A stretch of DNA of 64,000 nt from CAVZYN01 sp963779515 (lineage in GTDB: Bacteria; Pseudomonadota; Alphaproteobacteria; Rhizobiales; Hyphomicrobiaceae), in NCBI GenBank assembly GCA_963779515.1, contig CAVZYN010000001.1, positions 186,001 through 250,000 of the forward strand. The letters are read 5' to 3'. Positions 45,092 to 53,664 of the stretch are shown here, one piece after another. The notes beneath the pieces were generated by a model. That model was not told the DNA's origin, did not search any database, and saw only the letters and a program-made list of their open reading frames with translations. The first letter of the stretch is position 1. The number at the start of each line of letters is the position of its first letter. The translations under genes were made by a program, and so were the position numbers.

Positions 45092-46194
45092 GGCGCTGAT
45101 GCACTCGCTCGGTTAACTCCAATATCGCGGACCGGTGACTCAAAGAGGCGCGCAACCTCGGGATAGGCTCGCACGACTTCAGATGCACCGGGCACGGCGT
45201 CGAGATCGATCACACCTGCCCGCCACACCGCTCGCCCGTCGACCTCGATGGTCGGATCGACGATGTTCCAGCAGATTTCACCAGGCGCATAGGCGCCGCA
45301 GGTGTGAAAGTGCAGCAAGCGTGGATTGCCGAAGGCGCCGCCGCTCCAGCGCTCGAAGTGATCTTCGGCGAGCTGGCGGTAGGCGCAGGCCGGGTGAATT
45401 CCCGCGTGCCAGGAATGGACTGCGTTCGCATCGATGCCGTAGCGGTCGGAGACGAACGTATAGTGATCTCGCACCCGGGCCGTGACCGCCTGCGGCCCTT
45501 CCCAATGGGCGACCCGGCCGCGAGCGAGGGCGGCAAACACGGTTGCCTCGAGCGGAATGCCGTACGGCTCATAGTAGCGCGAGCCGGTGCCGACGAGAAA
45601 ATGGTCGACCGCGACGCGACCCGAGAAGCCCCGTGCATCGAGCGGCGCGAACACCGACATCGGAAACCGCCTGACTGTCACGTCCACTGGCTTTTGCTCC
45701 GTCCCTGCTGGCAAGCGCCCCGCGAAGTCCGTGCCTCGCATGCACGTCACGCGCACATGCTCGGCGCTCCAGAACAACCTGTCGAAGGCGTGTTTCAGGC
45801 TCAGGAACGCCTGGTAGGGTGCGGTCGCAAATGGCGACGCGAGCATCTCCTCATCCAGCACGTAACTCACAACCACGCGCGCGCCACCCGGCGGCTGGAG
45901 GAATCGGATCTGGTCACCCAGCCGCGCGACAAAAAGGGCATGGTCCGCATTCTGAAAGGCCGGCTCGAGTTCAGAGGGCAGTTCGTCCACTTCAGGATAG
46001 AGCGGCACATTGAGCAGCGTGACCGACAGACCGAGCGCCTCTGCCGCCCGCATGATCGTACTGCCGAGGCCGTGCCCGTAATAGCCGTGGTCGGGATCCT
46101 CGCGCAGGATCAGCAAGCGGTCACCAACGCGAGCGCCGGCACACGAAATCAACATGTTCCGAACGCCGATCAAGCACGCCTGCTCATTACCCAT
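45088..46194 (-). CDS. Uncharacterised protein, possibly M29 aminopeptidase / NicX-like
   Basis: About 368 residues from the ATG at 46194 (MGNEQACLIGVRNML); the open frame continues to 46272. The N-terminal half (VGDRLLILREDPDHGYYG, AEALGLSVTLLNVPLYPE) looks like the Rossmann-like part of M29-type leucyl aminopeptidases, a fold also used by 2,5-dihydroxypyridine dioxygenase (NicX). His/Glu-rich stretches at the C-terminus (HSWHAGIHP, NPRLLHFHTCGAYAPGEICW) could bind iron. The match is weak and by eye. Co-translation with an ACMSD-like amidohydrolase makes a ring-cleavage role attractive but unproved. Confidence 0.6.
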   Translation of the reverse strand: MGNEQACLIGVRNMLISCAGARVGDRLLILREDPDHGYYGHGLGSTIMRAAEALGLSVTLLNVPLYPEVDELPSELEPAFQNADHALFVARLGDQIRFLQPPGGARVVVSYVLDEEMLASPFATAPYQAFLSLKHAFDRLFWSAEHVRVTCMRGTDFAGRLPAGTEQKPVDVTVRRFPMSVFAPLDARGFSGRVAVDHFLVGTGSRYYEPYGIPLEATVFAALARGRVAHWEGPQAVTARVRDHYTFVSDRYGIDANAVHSWHAGIHPACAYRQLAEDHFERWSGGAFGNPRLLHFHTCGAYAPGEICWNIVDPTIEVDGRAVWRAGVIDLDAVPGASEVVRAYPEVARLFESPVRDIGVNRASASAP

Positions 46195-46293
46195 GCTGCA
46201 TGCGCTTTCATCTCCAGATGGTCTTGCGACGAGATTGACAGGTCCGCGCGGGCAGTCAATGAATCGGTTCAATCAACCGACGGGGAGGACAAC

Positions 46294-47106
46294 ATGAAGC
46301 GCCGCGATCTGACCAAGGCACTCGCACTCGGAGGGTTCGCGGCAACGGCTGTGGCCGCTGGTAGCCGCCAATCCGACGCGCAGACTGCTGCGAAGTCCCG
46401 TCTGGCACAAATTCTTGAGCGCGGCAGCGTGCGCATCGGCACGACCGGTGACTTCAATCCGATGTCGTTTCGCGATCCTGGTTCGAACGAATACAAGGGC
46501 TTCGACATCGCGGCCATGACGGAACTCGCCAAGGACATGGGCGTCAAGATCGAGTGGGTTGTGACCGAGTGGGCTCAACTCGTTGCCGGCATCGCTGCGA
46601 ACCGCTTCGACATCTTCTCCGGCGCGTCGGTCAACATGGCGCGCGCGCGCACCGCTGCCTTCACACTGCCGTACCTCGAAGCAGGCACCGTGCCGCTGTC
46701 GCTCAAGGCCAATGCTGAAAAATTCAAGACCTGGGACAGCATCAATGCCGCGGGCGTCCGAGTCGCGGTCAGCATGGGCACCGTTTTCGACGAGCAGGCC
46801 AAACGTCATTTCCCGAAGTCAGAGATCAAAGGTGTGCAGGCACCGGCAACCGGTTTCCAGGAAGTGCTGGCAGGCCGCGCCGACGTGACCATCACCAGCA
46901 ACGTCGAAGCGTCGACGCTGATCAAGCGCTTCGATCAACTCGCCATCAATGTGCCCGGGGCGGAAATGCGGAACCGTCGGCCGTTTGCTTATGTCGTCGC
47001 GCAAGACGATTCGACCTGGCTCAACTTCCTCAACACCTGGATCACGCTGAAGAAGAGCGAAGGCTTCTTTGACAGCCTCGAAGCGCAGTGGTTGCCGCGG
47101 ACTTGA
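46294..47106 (+). CDS. Amino-acid-type ABC transporter substrate-binding protein (SBP family 3)
   Basis: 270 residues with a twin-arginine-like leader (MKRRDLTKALALGGFAATAV) and a GGGGAGG ribosome-binding site. The mature protein has the family 3 layout: GSVRIGTTGDFNPMSFRD, YKGFDIAAMTELAKDMGV, and the ligand Arg in ARARTAAFTLPY. It binds a polar amino acid or amine in the periplasm. It is followed 4 bases later by a permease gene but by no ATPase; the ATPase at 50080 on the other strand may serve both systems. A short inverted repeat (CGGTT-5-AACCG) lies at 46265-46279 just upstream. Confidence 0.9.
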   Translation: MKRRDLTKALALGGFAATAVAAGSRQSDAQTAAKSRLAQILERGSVRIGTTGDFNPMSFRDPGSNEYKGFDIAAMTELAKDMGVKIEWVVTEWAQLVAGIAANRFDIFSGASVNMARARTAAFTLPYLEAGTVPLSLKANAEKFKTWDSINAAGVRVAVSMGTVFDEQAKRHFPKSEIKGVQAPATGFQEVLAGRADVTITSNVEASTLIKRFDQLAINVPGAEMRNRRPFAYVVAQDDSTWLNFLNTWITLKKSEGFFDSLEAQWLPRT

Positions 47107-47110
47107 GCCG

Positions 47111-47890
47111 GTGACCACGGCGAGTTTGTCCAGGCGAGCGCTGGCTGCCGGCCTCAGCGCGGTTGCATTGCTGCTGTCCGGATGCGGCCAGAGCACCTAT
47201 ACCTGGGGCTGGCACGTCGTCTCGCCTTTCGACCCGCGGGGTCTAAAAAACCTCGGCTTCCTGGCTCAGGGTCTGTGGCTGACGATTGCGATATCCGTCA
47301 TCGCGATCGTCATTTCGTTCTTTGTCGGTGCCGCGATCGCGATGCTTGCGTTGTCCAAGCGACGGTCTCTCCGCGCGATGAATCGCGTCTATGTCGAAGT
47401 TTTCCGGTCCATACCGCTGCTGGTGCTGTTGTTATGGGTCTATTACGGTTTGCCGGTCGTGCTCGGCCTGCAGTTCGGGGTGTTCACCGCCGGCGTGATC
47501 GCGCTGGCGCTTTCGGACTCGGCCTTCGAGGCCGAAATCTTCAGGGCCGGCATTCAGTCCATTGAGCGCGGCCAGCGGGAGGCCGGCCAGGCGATTGGGC
47601 TATCGTCCTGGTACACCATGCGGTTCATTATTCTACCGCAGGCCTTGCGGCGCATCCTTCCGGCACTCGGCAACCAGTTCGTCTACGTGCTCAAGATGTC
47701 ATCACTGATTTCGGTGGTTGGCCTCCAGGAACTGACGCGTCGCGCCAACGAACTGACGCTGGTCGAGTATCGGCCATTGGAGATCTATAGCGCACTGGTG
47801 ATCGAGTATCTGTTGCTGATCCTGGTCGCGTCATGGCTGGTTCGACGGCTCGAGCGTCGATTGGGGACAGGTCAAGTCGAACGTCGTTGA
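47111..47890 (+). CDS. Amino-acid ABC transporter permease with lipoprotein-like N-terminus
   Basis: About 259 residues from the GTG at 47111. Residues 1-25 (SLSRRALAAGLSAVALLLSGC) end in a consensus lipobox, L-S-G-C, and the first true permease helix starts near residue 55 (GLWLTIAISVIAIV). The HisM/GlnP permease core follows with the coupling loop RGQREAGQAIGLSSWYTM. A lipidated periplasmic N-terminus is unusual for a permease and could tether the binding protein or place this segment on the outer face. It pairs with the binding protein just upstream. Confidence 0.88.
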   Translation: MTTASLSRRALAAGLSAVALLLSGCGQSTYTWGWHVVSPFDPRGLKNLGFLAQGLWLTIAISVIAIVISFFVGAAIAMLALSKRRSLRAMNRVYVEVFRSIPLLVLLLWVYYGLPVVLGLQFGVFTAGVIALALSDSAFEAEIFRAGIQSIERGQREAGQAIGLSSWYTMRFIILPQALRRILPALGNQFVYVLKMSSLISVVGLQELTRRANELTLVEYRPLEIYSALVIEYLLLILVASWLVRRLERRLGTGQVERR

Positions 47891-47934
47891 TCCGCGAGGC
47901 GGTCGGTGCGACAGCGATTTGAAAGAAGCGCAAA

Positions 47935-48705
47935 TCAGCTTGCCGACACGAACGCGGCCAGATCCGCTGCAAAGTCGTCAACCGCGGCTGCGAGCAACTG
48001 TTCGCCCTGCTCGGGCGTGGCGAGAGCCGCATGCGAGATCACGCGGCCATCCGGGTAACGCGCCTTGAAGTCGGCAGCATCATAGTAGTTGTCGCCAGCA
48101 TGGAGCAGAATATCGCGCGCGACGACGGGAGGCGGTGCCCTCTCGAACTGGCGGATATGCGCGGGATGTGCGGCCATGGTGATGGCCACCTCGCTCGGGG
48201 TCACGTGATATCCTTCGGCCGCCCCGTACAACCGGCGACGGAGTGCATCGACGGTCGGCAACTCCCACCAACTGCGGACCCGGCAATGGATCTCGGCCGG
48301 TTCCCTTGCGCCCCCGAACGACCGCGCCGCGTAGAATTCATGCACGGCCGAGCGCAAAGGTCCAAGGTTTCCGCCATGTCCGTTCAAGATATAGATGCGC
48401 TTGAATCCGGTCACCGCCAGTGATGAGATCACGTCCAACACAAGGGCTGAGAGCGTGGAGGGACGCAACGAAATGGTGCCCGCAAATCCGAGATGAAACT
48501 GCGACATGCCGTAGGCGATCGTCGGCGCGACCAGCACGCGGTCACGATCACCGAGTCGGCGTGCGATCACCTGCGGGCACAGGTGGTCGGTCCCGATCAG
48601 GCCGTCCGGTCCGTGTTGTTCGGTTGCGCCGACGGGAACGATGATGACCGGCGAGATGCTGAGTTGTCGGCCCACCGCATCCGACGTCATGAATTCGAGC
48701 CGCAT
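47935..48705 (-). CDS. Creatininase family protein
   Basis: 256 residues. Metal ligands of the creatininase/FAPy-deformylase fold are present: Glu and His in VPVGATEQHGP, Asp in LIGTDHLCPQV, His in ILNGHGGNLG and a Glu in TPSEVAITMA. Members hydrolyse cyclic or formyl amides (creatinine, 3-dehydro-scyllosone imine, mycofactocin peptides). The ATG at 48705 has GGGAGGAAC upstream. It is the last gene of the LysR-transporter-Rieske-ferredoxin operon, 17 bases after the ferredoxin, and convergent with the permease at 47111. A cyclic N-methyl amide such as a creatinine analogue is a plausible substrate. Confidence 0.9.
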   Translation of the reverse strand: MRLEFMTSDAVGRQLSISPVIIVPVGATEQHGPDGLIGTDHLCPQVIARRLGDRDRVLVAPTIAYGMSQFHLGFAGTISLRPSTLSALVLDVISSLAVTGFKRIYILNGHGGNLGPLRSAVHEFYAARSFGGAREPAEIHCRVRSWWELPTVDALRRRLYGAAEGYHVTPSEVAITMAAHPAHIRQFERAPPPVVARDILLHAGDNYYDAADFKARYPDGRVISHAALATPEQGEQLLAAAVDDFAADLAAFVSAS

Positions 48706-48722
48706 GCCGTTCCTCCCGCTCG

Positions 48723-49004
48723 TCAAATGTTCAGTTCAATGTCGCTCGCCGGCTTCGAGCAACAGATCAGTGCCACGCCTTCCTCGGGCGCATCGAGTGG
48801 TTCGGTCACGTAGGTCAGCGAACCGGACAGCAACTCGCACTCGCATGAGCGGCAGATGCCTGACCGACAGCTGAAGTCAGGGGTCAGGCCGTGCGCCTCT
48901 GCGAGTTCAAGGATGCTCGCATACTTGTCGTCCCAGTCGACCACCTTCTTCGAGAAGGCGAAGGTCACGCGTGGCGCTGCTATGAGTTTGGTGGTGTCGG
49001 TCAA
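48723..49004 (-). CDS. 2Fe-2S ferredoxin (plant/VanB C-terminal type)
   Basis: 93 residues carrying one [2Fe-2S] cluster ligated by Cys in SCRSGICRSCEC and LICCSKPASDIEL (CxxxxCxxC and a distant C). It resembles the C-terminal ferredoxin domain of phthalate/vanillate demethylase reductases, but the flavin and NAD domains are absent. It lies 32 bases after the Rieske oxygenase gene and presumably feeds it electrons. The NAD(P)H:ferredoxin reductase must come from elsewhere. Confidence 0.93.
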   Translation of the reverse strand: MTDTTKLIAAPRVTFAFSKKVVDWDDKYASILELAEAHGLTPDFSCRSGICRSCECELLSGSLTYVTEPLDAPEEGVALICCSKPASDIELNI

Positions 49005-49036
49005 TGGTTAGGTCCTTGTCTCGGGACTCGCCGCAC

Positions 49037-50071
49037 TCAAGTGGCGGCCTGTTCCTGATCGATCAATGCCTGCAGGCCTTTGCGAAAGCGCAGCGCGCCG
49101 GCGTCGAGAGCGAGATCGAGATGGGGCGTGGTCTTGCCGGCCATTCCGGCGTGCACGGCTTCGAGAATGACGCGATCCTCTTCGAATGCCTGTCGTGCAC
49201 CAGCCGCTATGCGCGACGTCAACGTCGCATTGTCAGGGTCTGTGTTGCGGTTCTGGAGCCAGAAGTAGCGCGTGGTCTGCTCGTCGACCGGCGTCAGGAA
49301 GTGGTACGACACCATCATGAATGCATTTTCGTGCAACACCTTTCCGGCGCCGCCGGTACCGGCCGGTGTGAAGATCGACTTATTGATGCCGAGCGACGGG
49401 TAGCGCACTTCGTAGTGCTGCAGGCGATCGCACTTGCCGTTGAACTTCAGCAGCGGCGCATAAAATGGTGGCGGATCACGATCGAGCATCCAGCGGGAGA
49501 CGACCACTCCGTCCGTCGAGGTGCTGATCTGCAAGGGTGTATCCTCGGTGCCAGGGGCCGCGAACGACGTCACGTGCACCCAGGCGACGTGCGAGGGATC
49601 CAGCAGGTTGTCGACGAGGTAGAGATAGTTGCAGCCGCAGACCATGCTGTCGCCGTTGGTAATGCCCCAGCCCGGCGTGTACGCATTGTCGATCGGGATG
49701 AGCTTGCTCACGTCAGCCTTGGCGGGGTCACCCATCCAGATCCAGACGAGGCCCCACTTGTCGGCGGTCGGATGGCTTTTCACTTTCGCGGTGGTCGGGA
49801 TCCTGCTCTGCGTCGGCGCGGCGACGCACGTACCCGTCCCGTCGAACGTCAAGCCGTGGTAGCCGCACACGATCCGATCGTCCTGACGTGTGCCCATGGA
49901 GAGCGGCAGCTTTCGATGCGGACAGGCGTCTTCGAGCGCGACCGCCGTGCCGTCAGCCTTACGATAGGCGACAATCCGCTCGCCGAGCACCTGATACGGC
50001 GCCAGCGCCTCCCCGATCTCGTCGTGCCTGGCGAGCGCATACCATGCATTGCGCAGATACATCGTTGGCAT
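49037..50071 (-). CDS. Rieske non-heme iron oxygenase (aromatic-ring/O- or N-demethylase type, VanA-like)
   Basis: 344 residues, an alpha subunit alone. The Rieske cluster ligands are CPHRKLPLSMG and VCGYHGLTFDG (C-x-H...C-x2-H) at about residues 50-75. The mononuclear iron site is NLLDPSHVAWVHV at about 160-172. Proteins with this layout are oxidative demethylases or ring hydroxylases (vanillate, dicamba, carnitine, stachydrine). The ATG at 50071 has GGTGGAG upstream. Its position after the amino-acid transporter and before the ferredoxin, and next to a sarcosine-oxidase operon, favours oxidation of an N-methylated or betaine-type compound. Confidence 0.92.
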   Translation of the reverse strand: MPTMYLRNAWYALARHDEIGEALAPYQVLGERIVAYRKADGTAVALEDACPHRKLPLSMGTRQDDRIVCGYHGLTFDGTGTCVAAPTQSRIPTTAKVKSHPTADKWGLVWIWMGDPAKADVSKLIPIDNAYTPGWGITNGDSMVCGCNYLYLVDNLLDPSHVAWVHVTSFAAPGTEDTPLQISTSTDGVVVSRWMLDRDPPPFYAPLLKFNGKCDRLQHYEVRYPSLGINKSIFTPAGTGGAGKVLHENAFMMVSYHFLTPVDEQTTRYFWLQNRNTDPDNATLTSRIAAGARQAFEEDRVILEAVHAGMAGKTTPHLDLALDAGALRFRKGLQALIDQEQAAT

Positions 50072-50079
50072 TCTCCACC

Positions 50080-50841
50080 TCAATGCGAAAGGATTTGGCT
50101 CAGGAACAGTTTCGTCCGCTCTGACTGAGGCGCTGTGAAAAACGCGGATGGCTGCGCCTGTTCAACTATTCGCCCCTTGTCCATGAAGATCATGGTGTCG
50201 GCAACGCGGCGCGCGAAGCCCATTTCATGGGTCACGCACACCATGGTCATCCCTGATTGGGCAAGATCGGTCATGACATCGAGCACTTCCTTGATCATCT
50301 CCGGATCGAGCGCCGACGTCGGTTCGTCGAACAGCATGATCTTCGGTTCCATGCACAACGAGCGGGCAATGGCGACCCGCTGCTGTTGTCCCCCTGACAG
50401 TTGAGCCGGATATTTCTGTGCCTGCTCGGGAATCCGTACTTTGGTGAGGTATTCCATCGCACGCGCCTCGGCTTCCGCCCGTGACGACCCTCGTGTGCGC
50501 AACGGTGCCAGCGTGCAGTTCTGCAGCGCAGTCAGATGGGGAAACAGATTGAACTGCTGAAACACCATACCGACTTCGCGTCGTACCACGGCGATGTTGG
50601 TGGTGTCATGATCGAGCAGCGTGCCGTCGACGACGATCTCGCCATCGTCGTGCTCTTCGAGGCGGTTGAGGCAGCGGATCAGCGTGGATTTGCCGGAGCC
50701 GGATGGTCCGCAGATCACAACCTTCTGTCCGCGACAAACATCGAGGTCGATATCGCACAGAGCCTGAAATGTGCCGAACCACTTGGTGACACCGCGCATG
50801 GTGATGATGGGAGGCTCACCGGTGGATGGACGGTTCGTCAC
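50080..50841 (-). CDS. Amino-acid ABC transporter ATP-binding protein (GlnQ/HisP type)
   Basis: 253 residues from a GTG at 50841 that overlaps the deacylase stop by 4 bases. Walker A GPSGSGKST, Q-loop FQQFNLFPHLT, signature LSGGQQQR, Walker B IMLFDEPTSALD and switch His CVTHEMGFARR are intact. It is the only ATPase gene in the 44-61 kb block, which has two binding proteins and three permeases of the same class. It therefore may energise both transport sets. Confidence 0.93.
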   Translation of the reverse strand: MTNRPSTGEPPIITMRGVTKWFGTFQALCDIDLDVCRGQKVVICGPSGSGKSTLIRCLNRLEEHDDGEIVVDGTLLDHDTTNIAVVRREVGMVFQQFNLFPHLTALQNCTLAPLRTRGSSRAEAEARAMEYLTKVRIPEQAQKYPAQLSGGQQQRVAIARSLCMEPKIMLFDEPTSALDPEMIKEVLDVMTDLAQSGMTMVCVTHEMGFARRVADTMIFMDKGRIVEQAQPSAFFTAPQSERTKLFLSQILSH

Positions 50842-51875
50842 GACCGGTCTCCGTTGCCGATGCTCAGGAATTCGTCGTCGCTGATGCGGCGACCCGTATG
50901 GCAAACCGTGTCACCGGCAAGGACAAGCGGTGTGGCGCGGCGTGCAAGCACGGTGCCCGCGAGAGCACACTTCACAACCACGGGTTCTCGCGCTAGATCA
51001 TCCATCGGCCAGACCTGTCCGGCAATCTGGCCGGCCACGACGTCGTCGCCGACATCGACCGCGTGCTCGAACATGCCATCGATGTTTGACGTCACGGACG
51101 ACCGCCGGCTCTCGACATGGATCAGGGACGTCCGTCGGCCCTCGACATCGCCTGCAAGAACCCCCGCATGACTTAGTAACGCGCGCGTCCCAACGTAGCC
51201 GAGGTCCATGGCGCGTCGGTCGAGCTGGGCGCCCCCGCCAAGCTCCGTCGCCACCATCACCACATTGTGCCGCTCGCACGCCGCCGAAAGCGAACCGCCG
51301 GACGATGTGGCGGCAACGACTGTCGTGTGCGGCAGTCCGAACGCGTGGATCGCCGCCAATTTACGCTTGCGAAACGCCTCGCTGCCGAACGCATAGACAT
51401 AGGCGCAGGGCGTATAGATGGAGCGCGTGCCGCCGGAGTGGAGATCGACCGCGAACTGGGCGCGGGGTAGGATTTGAGTCTCGATGAAGTCTGCGATGAT
51501 AGCCGTCGGTCCTTGCAGAGTGTCGCCGGGAAACGCGCGGTTCATGTTGCCGCCGTCGACCGGCGACACGCGCGCCGCAGCACGCACGGCCGGCAAGTTC
51601 ACCGCCGGCATAAGAATGACCGTTCCCGCCATCTGAGCGGGTTCGAGGTCTCTGAACAATCGACGCGCGATCACGAGACCTTCGTATTCGTCGCCATGGA
51701 CGCCGGCTGTGATCAGCACAGTGGGGCCGGGGCCGCTCGAGATGATCGCGATCGGTACCGGAATGACGCCGTAGGCATGGACGTTGTCGGACCAGATCAG
51801 TTCGAGATGACCCAGCCGCTTGCCGGGCAGGGTGAGATCGATGTTCGCGGTCACTGCAGAGGAACGAGGTGCCAT
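50838..51875 (-). CDS. Succinylglutamate desuccinylase / aspartoacylase family deacylase (DoeB-like)
   Basis: 345 residues of the M14-like zinc deacylase group that removes acyl groups from N-acyl amino acids. Zinc ligands: GVHGDEYEG (HxxE) near residue 60 and His in AVDLHSGG near 145; catalytic Glu in VATELGGG near 225. The C-terminal beta-rich domain includes DVVAGQIAGQVW. The closest textbook relative is the N-acetyl-diaminobutyrate deacetylase DoeB, but no other ectoine gene is nearby. Embedded between permease and ATPase genes, so substrate entry and deacylation are coupled. The start at 51875 follows the permease stop by 2 bases. Confidence 0.88.
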   Translation of the reverse strand: MAPRSSAVTANIDLTLPGKRLGHLELIWSDNVHAYGVIPVPIAIISSGPGPTVLITAGVHGDEYEGLVIARRLFRDLEPAQMAGTVILMPAVNLPAVRAAARVSPVDGGNMNRAFPGDTLQGPTAIIADFIETQILPRAQFAVDLHSGGTRSIYTPCAYVYAFGSEAFRKRKLAAIHAFGLPHTTVVAATSSGGSLSAACERHNVVMVATELGGGAQLDRRAMDLGYVGTRALLSHAGVLAGDVEGRRTSLIHVESRRSSVTSNIDGMFEHAVDVGDDVVAGQIAGQVWPMDDLAREPVVVKCALAGTVLARRATPLVLAGDTVCHTGRRISDDEFLSIGNGDRS

Positions 51876-51877
51876 GG

Positions 51878-52822
51878 CTATCGACGCGCCCTCGCTCCGC
51901 GCAACTCCAGTGCCGCAAACAGGTGCGAAAGGCTGAAGCAGATGACGAAGTAAAGCGCCGCAATGAATAGGAGCACCTCGAAGACGCGCTGCGTGGCGAC
52001 TTGGACGTCCTGCGCCATGAAGGACAGTTCCTGGATGGAGACGAGCGATACCAGGGACGAGTCCTTGATCAATTGGATGAACTGGCCGGCCAGCGGCGGA
52101 AGCACATTGCGCAGCGCCTGCGGAAAGACGATGAAGCGCATCACGTCGGTGCGTGACAAGCCCAGGCTCTCGCCCGCCTCGACCTGCGCTTTCGAGACGG
52201 ATTGCAGTCCGGCGCGCACGATCTCGGTGATGTACGCGCCCGAGAAAATCGACAGACATAGTAGTCCGATCACGAAATTCTCGATCAATCGCGGTTCGCC
52301 AAACAGGATCGAGACCCACCATTGCGCCGTCGGCCCGAGAGCGCGCGCCCGATCGCCGATGCCGAGGCTCGGCATGAGCTGGCTTGCAATGAAAAAGACG
52401 AAGATGAAGACGAACACGACCGGCGGGATATTGCGGATCAGCATGACGTACGTGCCGGCTATCAAACGGGGCAGGAGCCGATTGCTGGCACGCATGACAC
52501 CCATGATTGCGCCGATGATGCCCGCCAAAAGGATTCCCCAGACGGCCAGTCGGATTGTCGTCAACAAGCCCTGGATGATGAGATTAGGTTGCCAACGGCC
52601 AGTGGTTGGGTCGGTCTTGATGACGAAGGGCCAGACTGCGCTCCAATTCCACCGGTAGTCCAGAACCGCGTGGGTGCGCCAAACGACAACGGCGAGAAAG
52701 ACGATGATGAGCGCGGTCAGAGCGGCGTCGACCCACATCAAATGCAGAGCCCGTCGCATCGCGCGCCTGGCGGGCGGCGATGCGGCGGCACCTTCGACAG
52801 AGGGAAGACTTGTGCTGGTCAT
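51878..52822 (-). CDS. Amino-acid ABC transporter permease
   Basis: 314 residues, with a 30-residue cytoplasmic tail before the first helix and a long periplasmic insertion (VLDYRWNWSAVWPFVIKTD). The GlnP/HisM-type core has the coupling loop KAQVEAGESLGLSRTDVMRF. It forms a heterodimer with the permease at 53665. The gene lies 6 bases after the binding protein. Confidence 0.92.
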   Translation of the reverse strand: MTSTSLPSVEGAAASPPARRAMRRALHLMWVDAALTALIIVFLAVVVWRTHAVLDYRWNWSAVWPFVIKTDPTTGRWQPNLIIQGLLTTIRLAVWGILLAGIIGAIMGVMRASNRLLPRLIAGTYVMLIRNIPPVVFVFIFVFFIASQLMPSLGIGDRARALGPTAQWWVSILFGEPRLIENFVIGLLCLSIFSGAYITEIVRAGLQSVSKAQVEAGESLGLSRTDVMRFIVFPQALRNVLPPLAGQFIQLIKDSSLVSLVSIQELSFMAQDVQVATQRVFEVLLFIAALYFVICFSLSHLFAALELRGARARR

Positions 52823-52828
52823 CGCGCT

Positions 52829-53638
52829 TCAGTTGGCGGCATTCGCGGCCCAGTCACGCGTCTTGAACCAGTAGGTGTGGCGCGTTTCGAGCCAAGCCTT
52901 GTTCTTGCCGATCCAATCATTGAGGAAGGCGATCGCGTCCGGATTGCCTTTGCGAACGCCCATGCCTTCGACACCCGTCGTCACGAACTCCTTCGTCGGC
53001 TGGAACAGCTTGTCGGGGTTCTGGATCACGGCGAAGCGGGGACGCGGCTCACTCGCCATGATGATGTGGGCGTTGCCGTTGATCACCTCCTGGTAGGCGA
53101 TCGAGTCGTCGTCGAACTGACGCAGTGTCGCCTTCGGCCAGCGCTCGGCGATCGTTTTGCATGCCGCGACGCCACGCCGGCAAACGAACGTGACCTTGTC
53201 GCTGTTGTAGTCGTCCGGCCACTGGAGTTTCTCGGCCAACGCCTTGTTGGCGGCAACCCCTTGCCCCGAGGTCGAGTACGGGGCGGTGAAGTCAATCTGC
53301 TCCTGACGCGGCGGCGTAATGCTGAGACCACCGATGATGAAGTCATACTTACTCGCGATCAGGCCGGGAATGATAGCGTCCCATTGAGTCGGTAGCAGTT
53401 CCAATTCGACTCCCATGTCCTTCGCAAGCTTGGTCGCGACGTCGATTTCGAAGCCCATCCAGTTGCCCTGCTTGTCGCGCACGGCCCACGGCACGAAGGT
53501 GCCGAACGCCACCTGCATGCGGCCACGCTTCTTGATGCCGTCGATCAGCGCCCCCTGGGCGTCCGCCGACCCGACCCCGACCGCGAAACTGGTCAGGGCG
53601 ACGACACAGGCCACCAAAACTTTTCCTATCCAACGCAT
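52829..53638 (-). CDS. Amino-acid-type ABC transporter substrate-binding protein (SBP family 3)
   Basis: 269 residues with a Sec signal peptide (MRWIGKVLVACVVALTSFAV, cleaved after SADA). The mature part, KRGRMQVAFGTFVPWAVRD, MGFEIDVATKLAKDMGV and IIGGLSITPPRQEQIDFTAP, is the polar-amino-acid binding fold, with the conserved ligand Arg replaced by Gln-Glu-Gln context at PPRQEQ. Two Cys (FVCRRGVAACK) may form a disulphide. It lies between the two permease genes of the operon. Confidence 0.92.
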   Translation of the reverse strand: MRWIGKVLVACVVALTSFAVGVGSADAQGALIDGIKKRGRMQVAFGTFVPWAVRDKQGNWMGFEIDVATKLAKDMGVELELLPTQWDAIIPGLIASKYDFIIGGLSITPPRQEQIDFTAPYSTSGQGVAANKALAEKLQWPDDYNSDKVTFVCRRGVAACKTIAERWPKATLRQFDDDSIAYQEVINGNAHIIMASEPRPRFAVIQNPDKLFQPTKEFVTTGVEGMGVRKGNPDAIAFLNDWIGKNKAWLETRHTYWFKTRDWAANAAN

Positions 53639-53664
53639 CGACTTCCTCCTCGGTGTGACGATGT

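Noticed and set aside
45304..46293. Apparent 330-residue N-terminal extension of the binding protein at 46294
   Set aside because: This is the antisense of the M29-like gene; the clear ribosome-binding site and Tat-like leader mark the true start at 46294.
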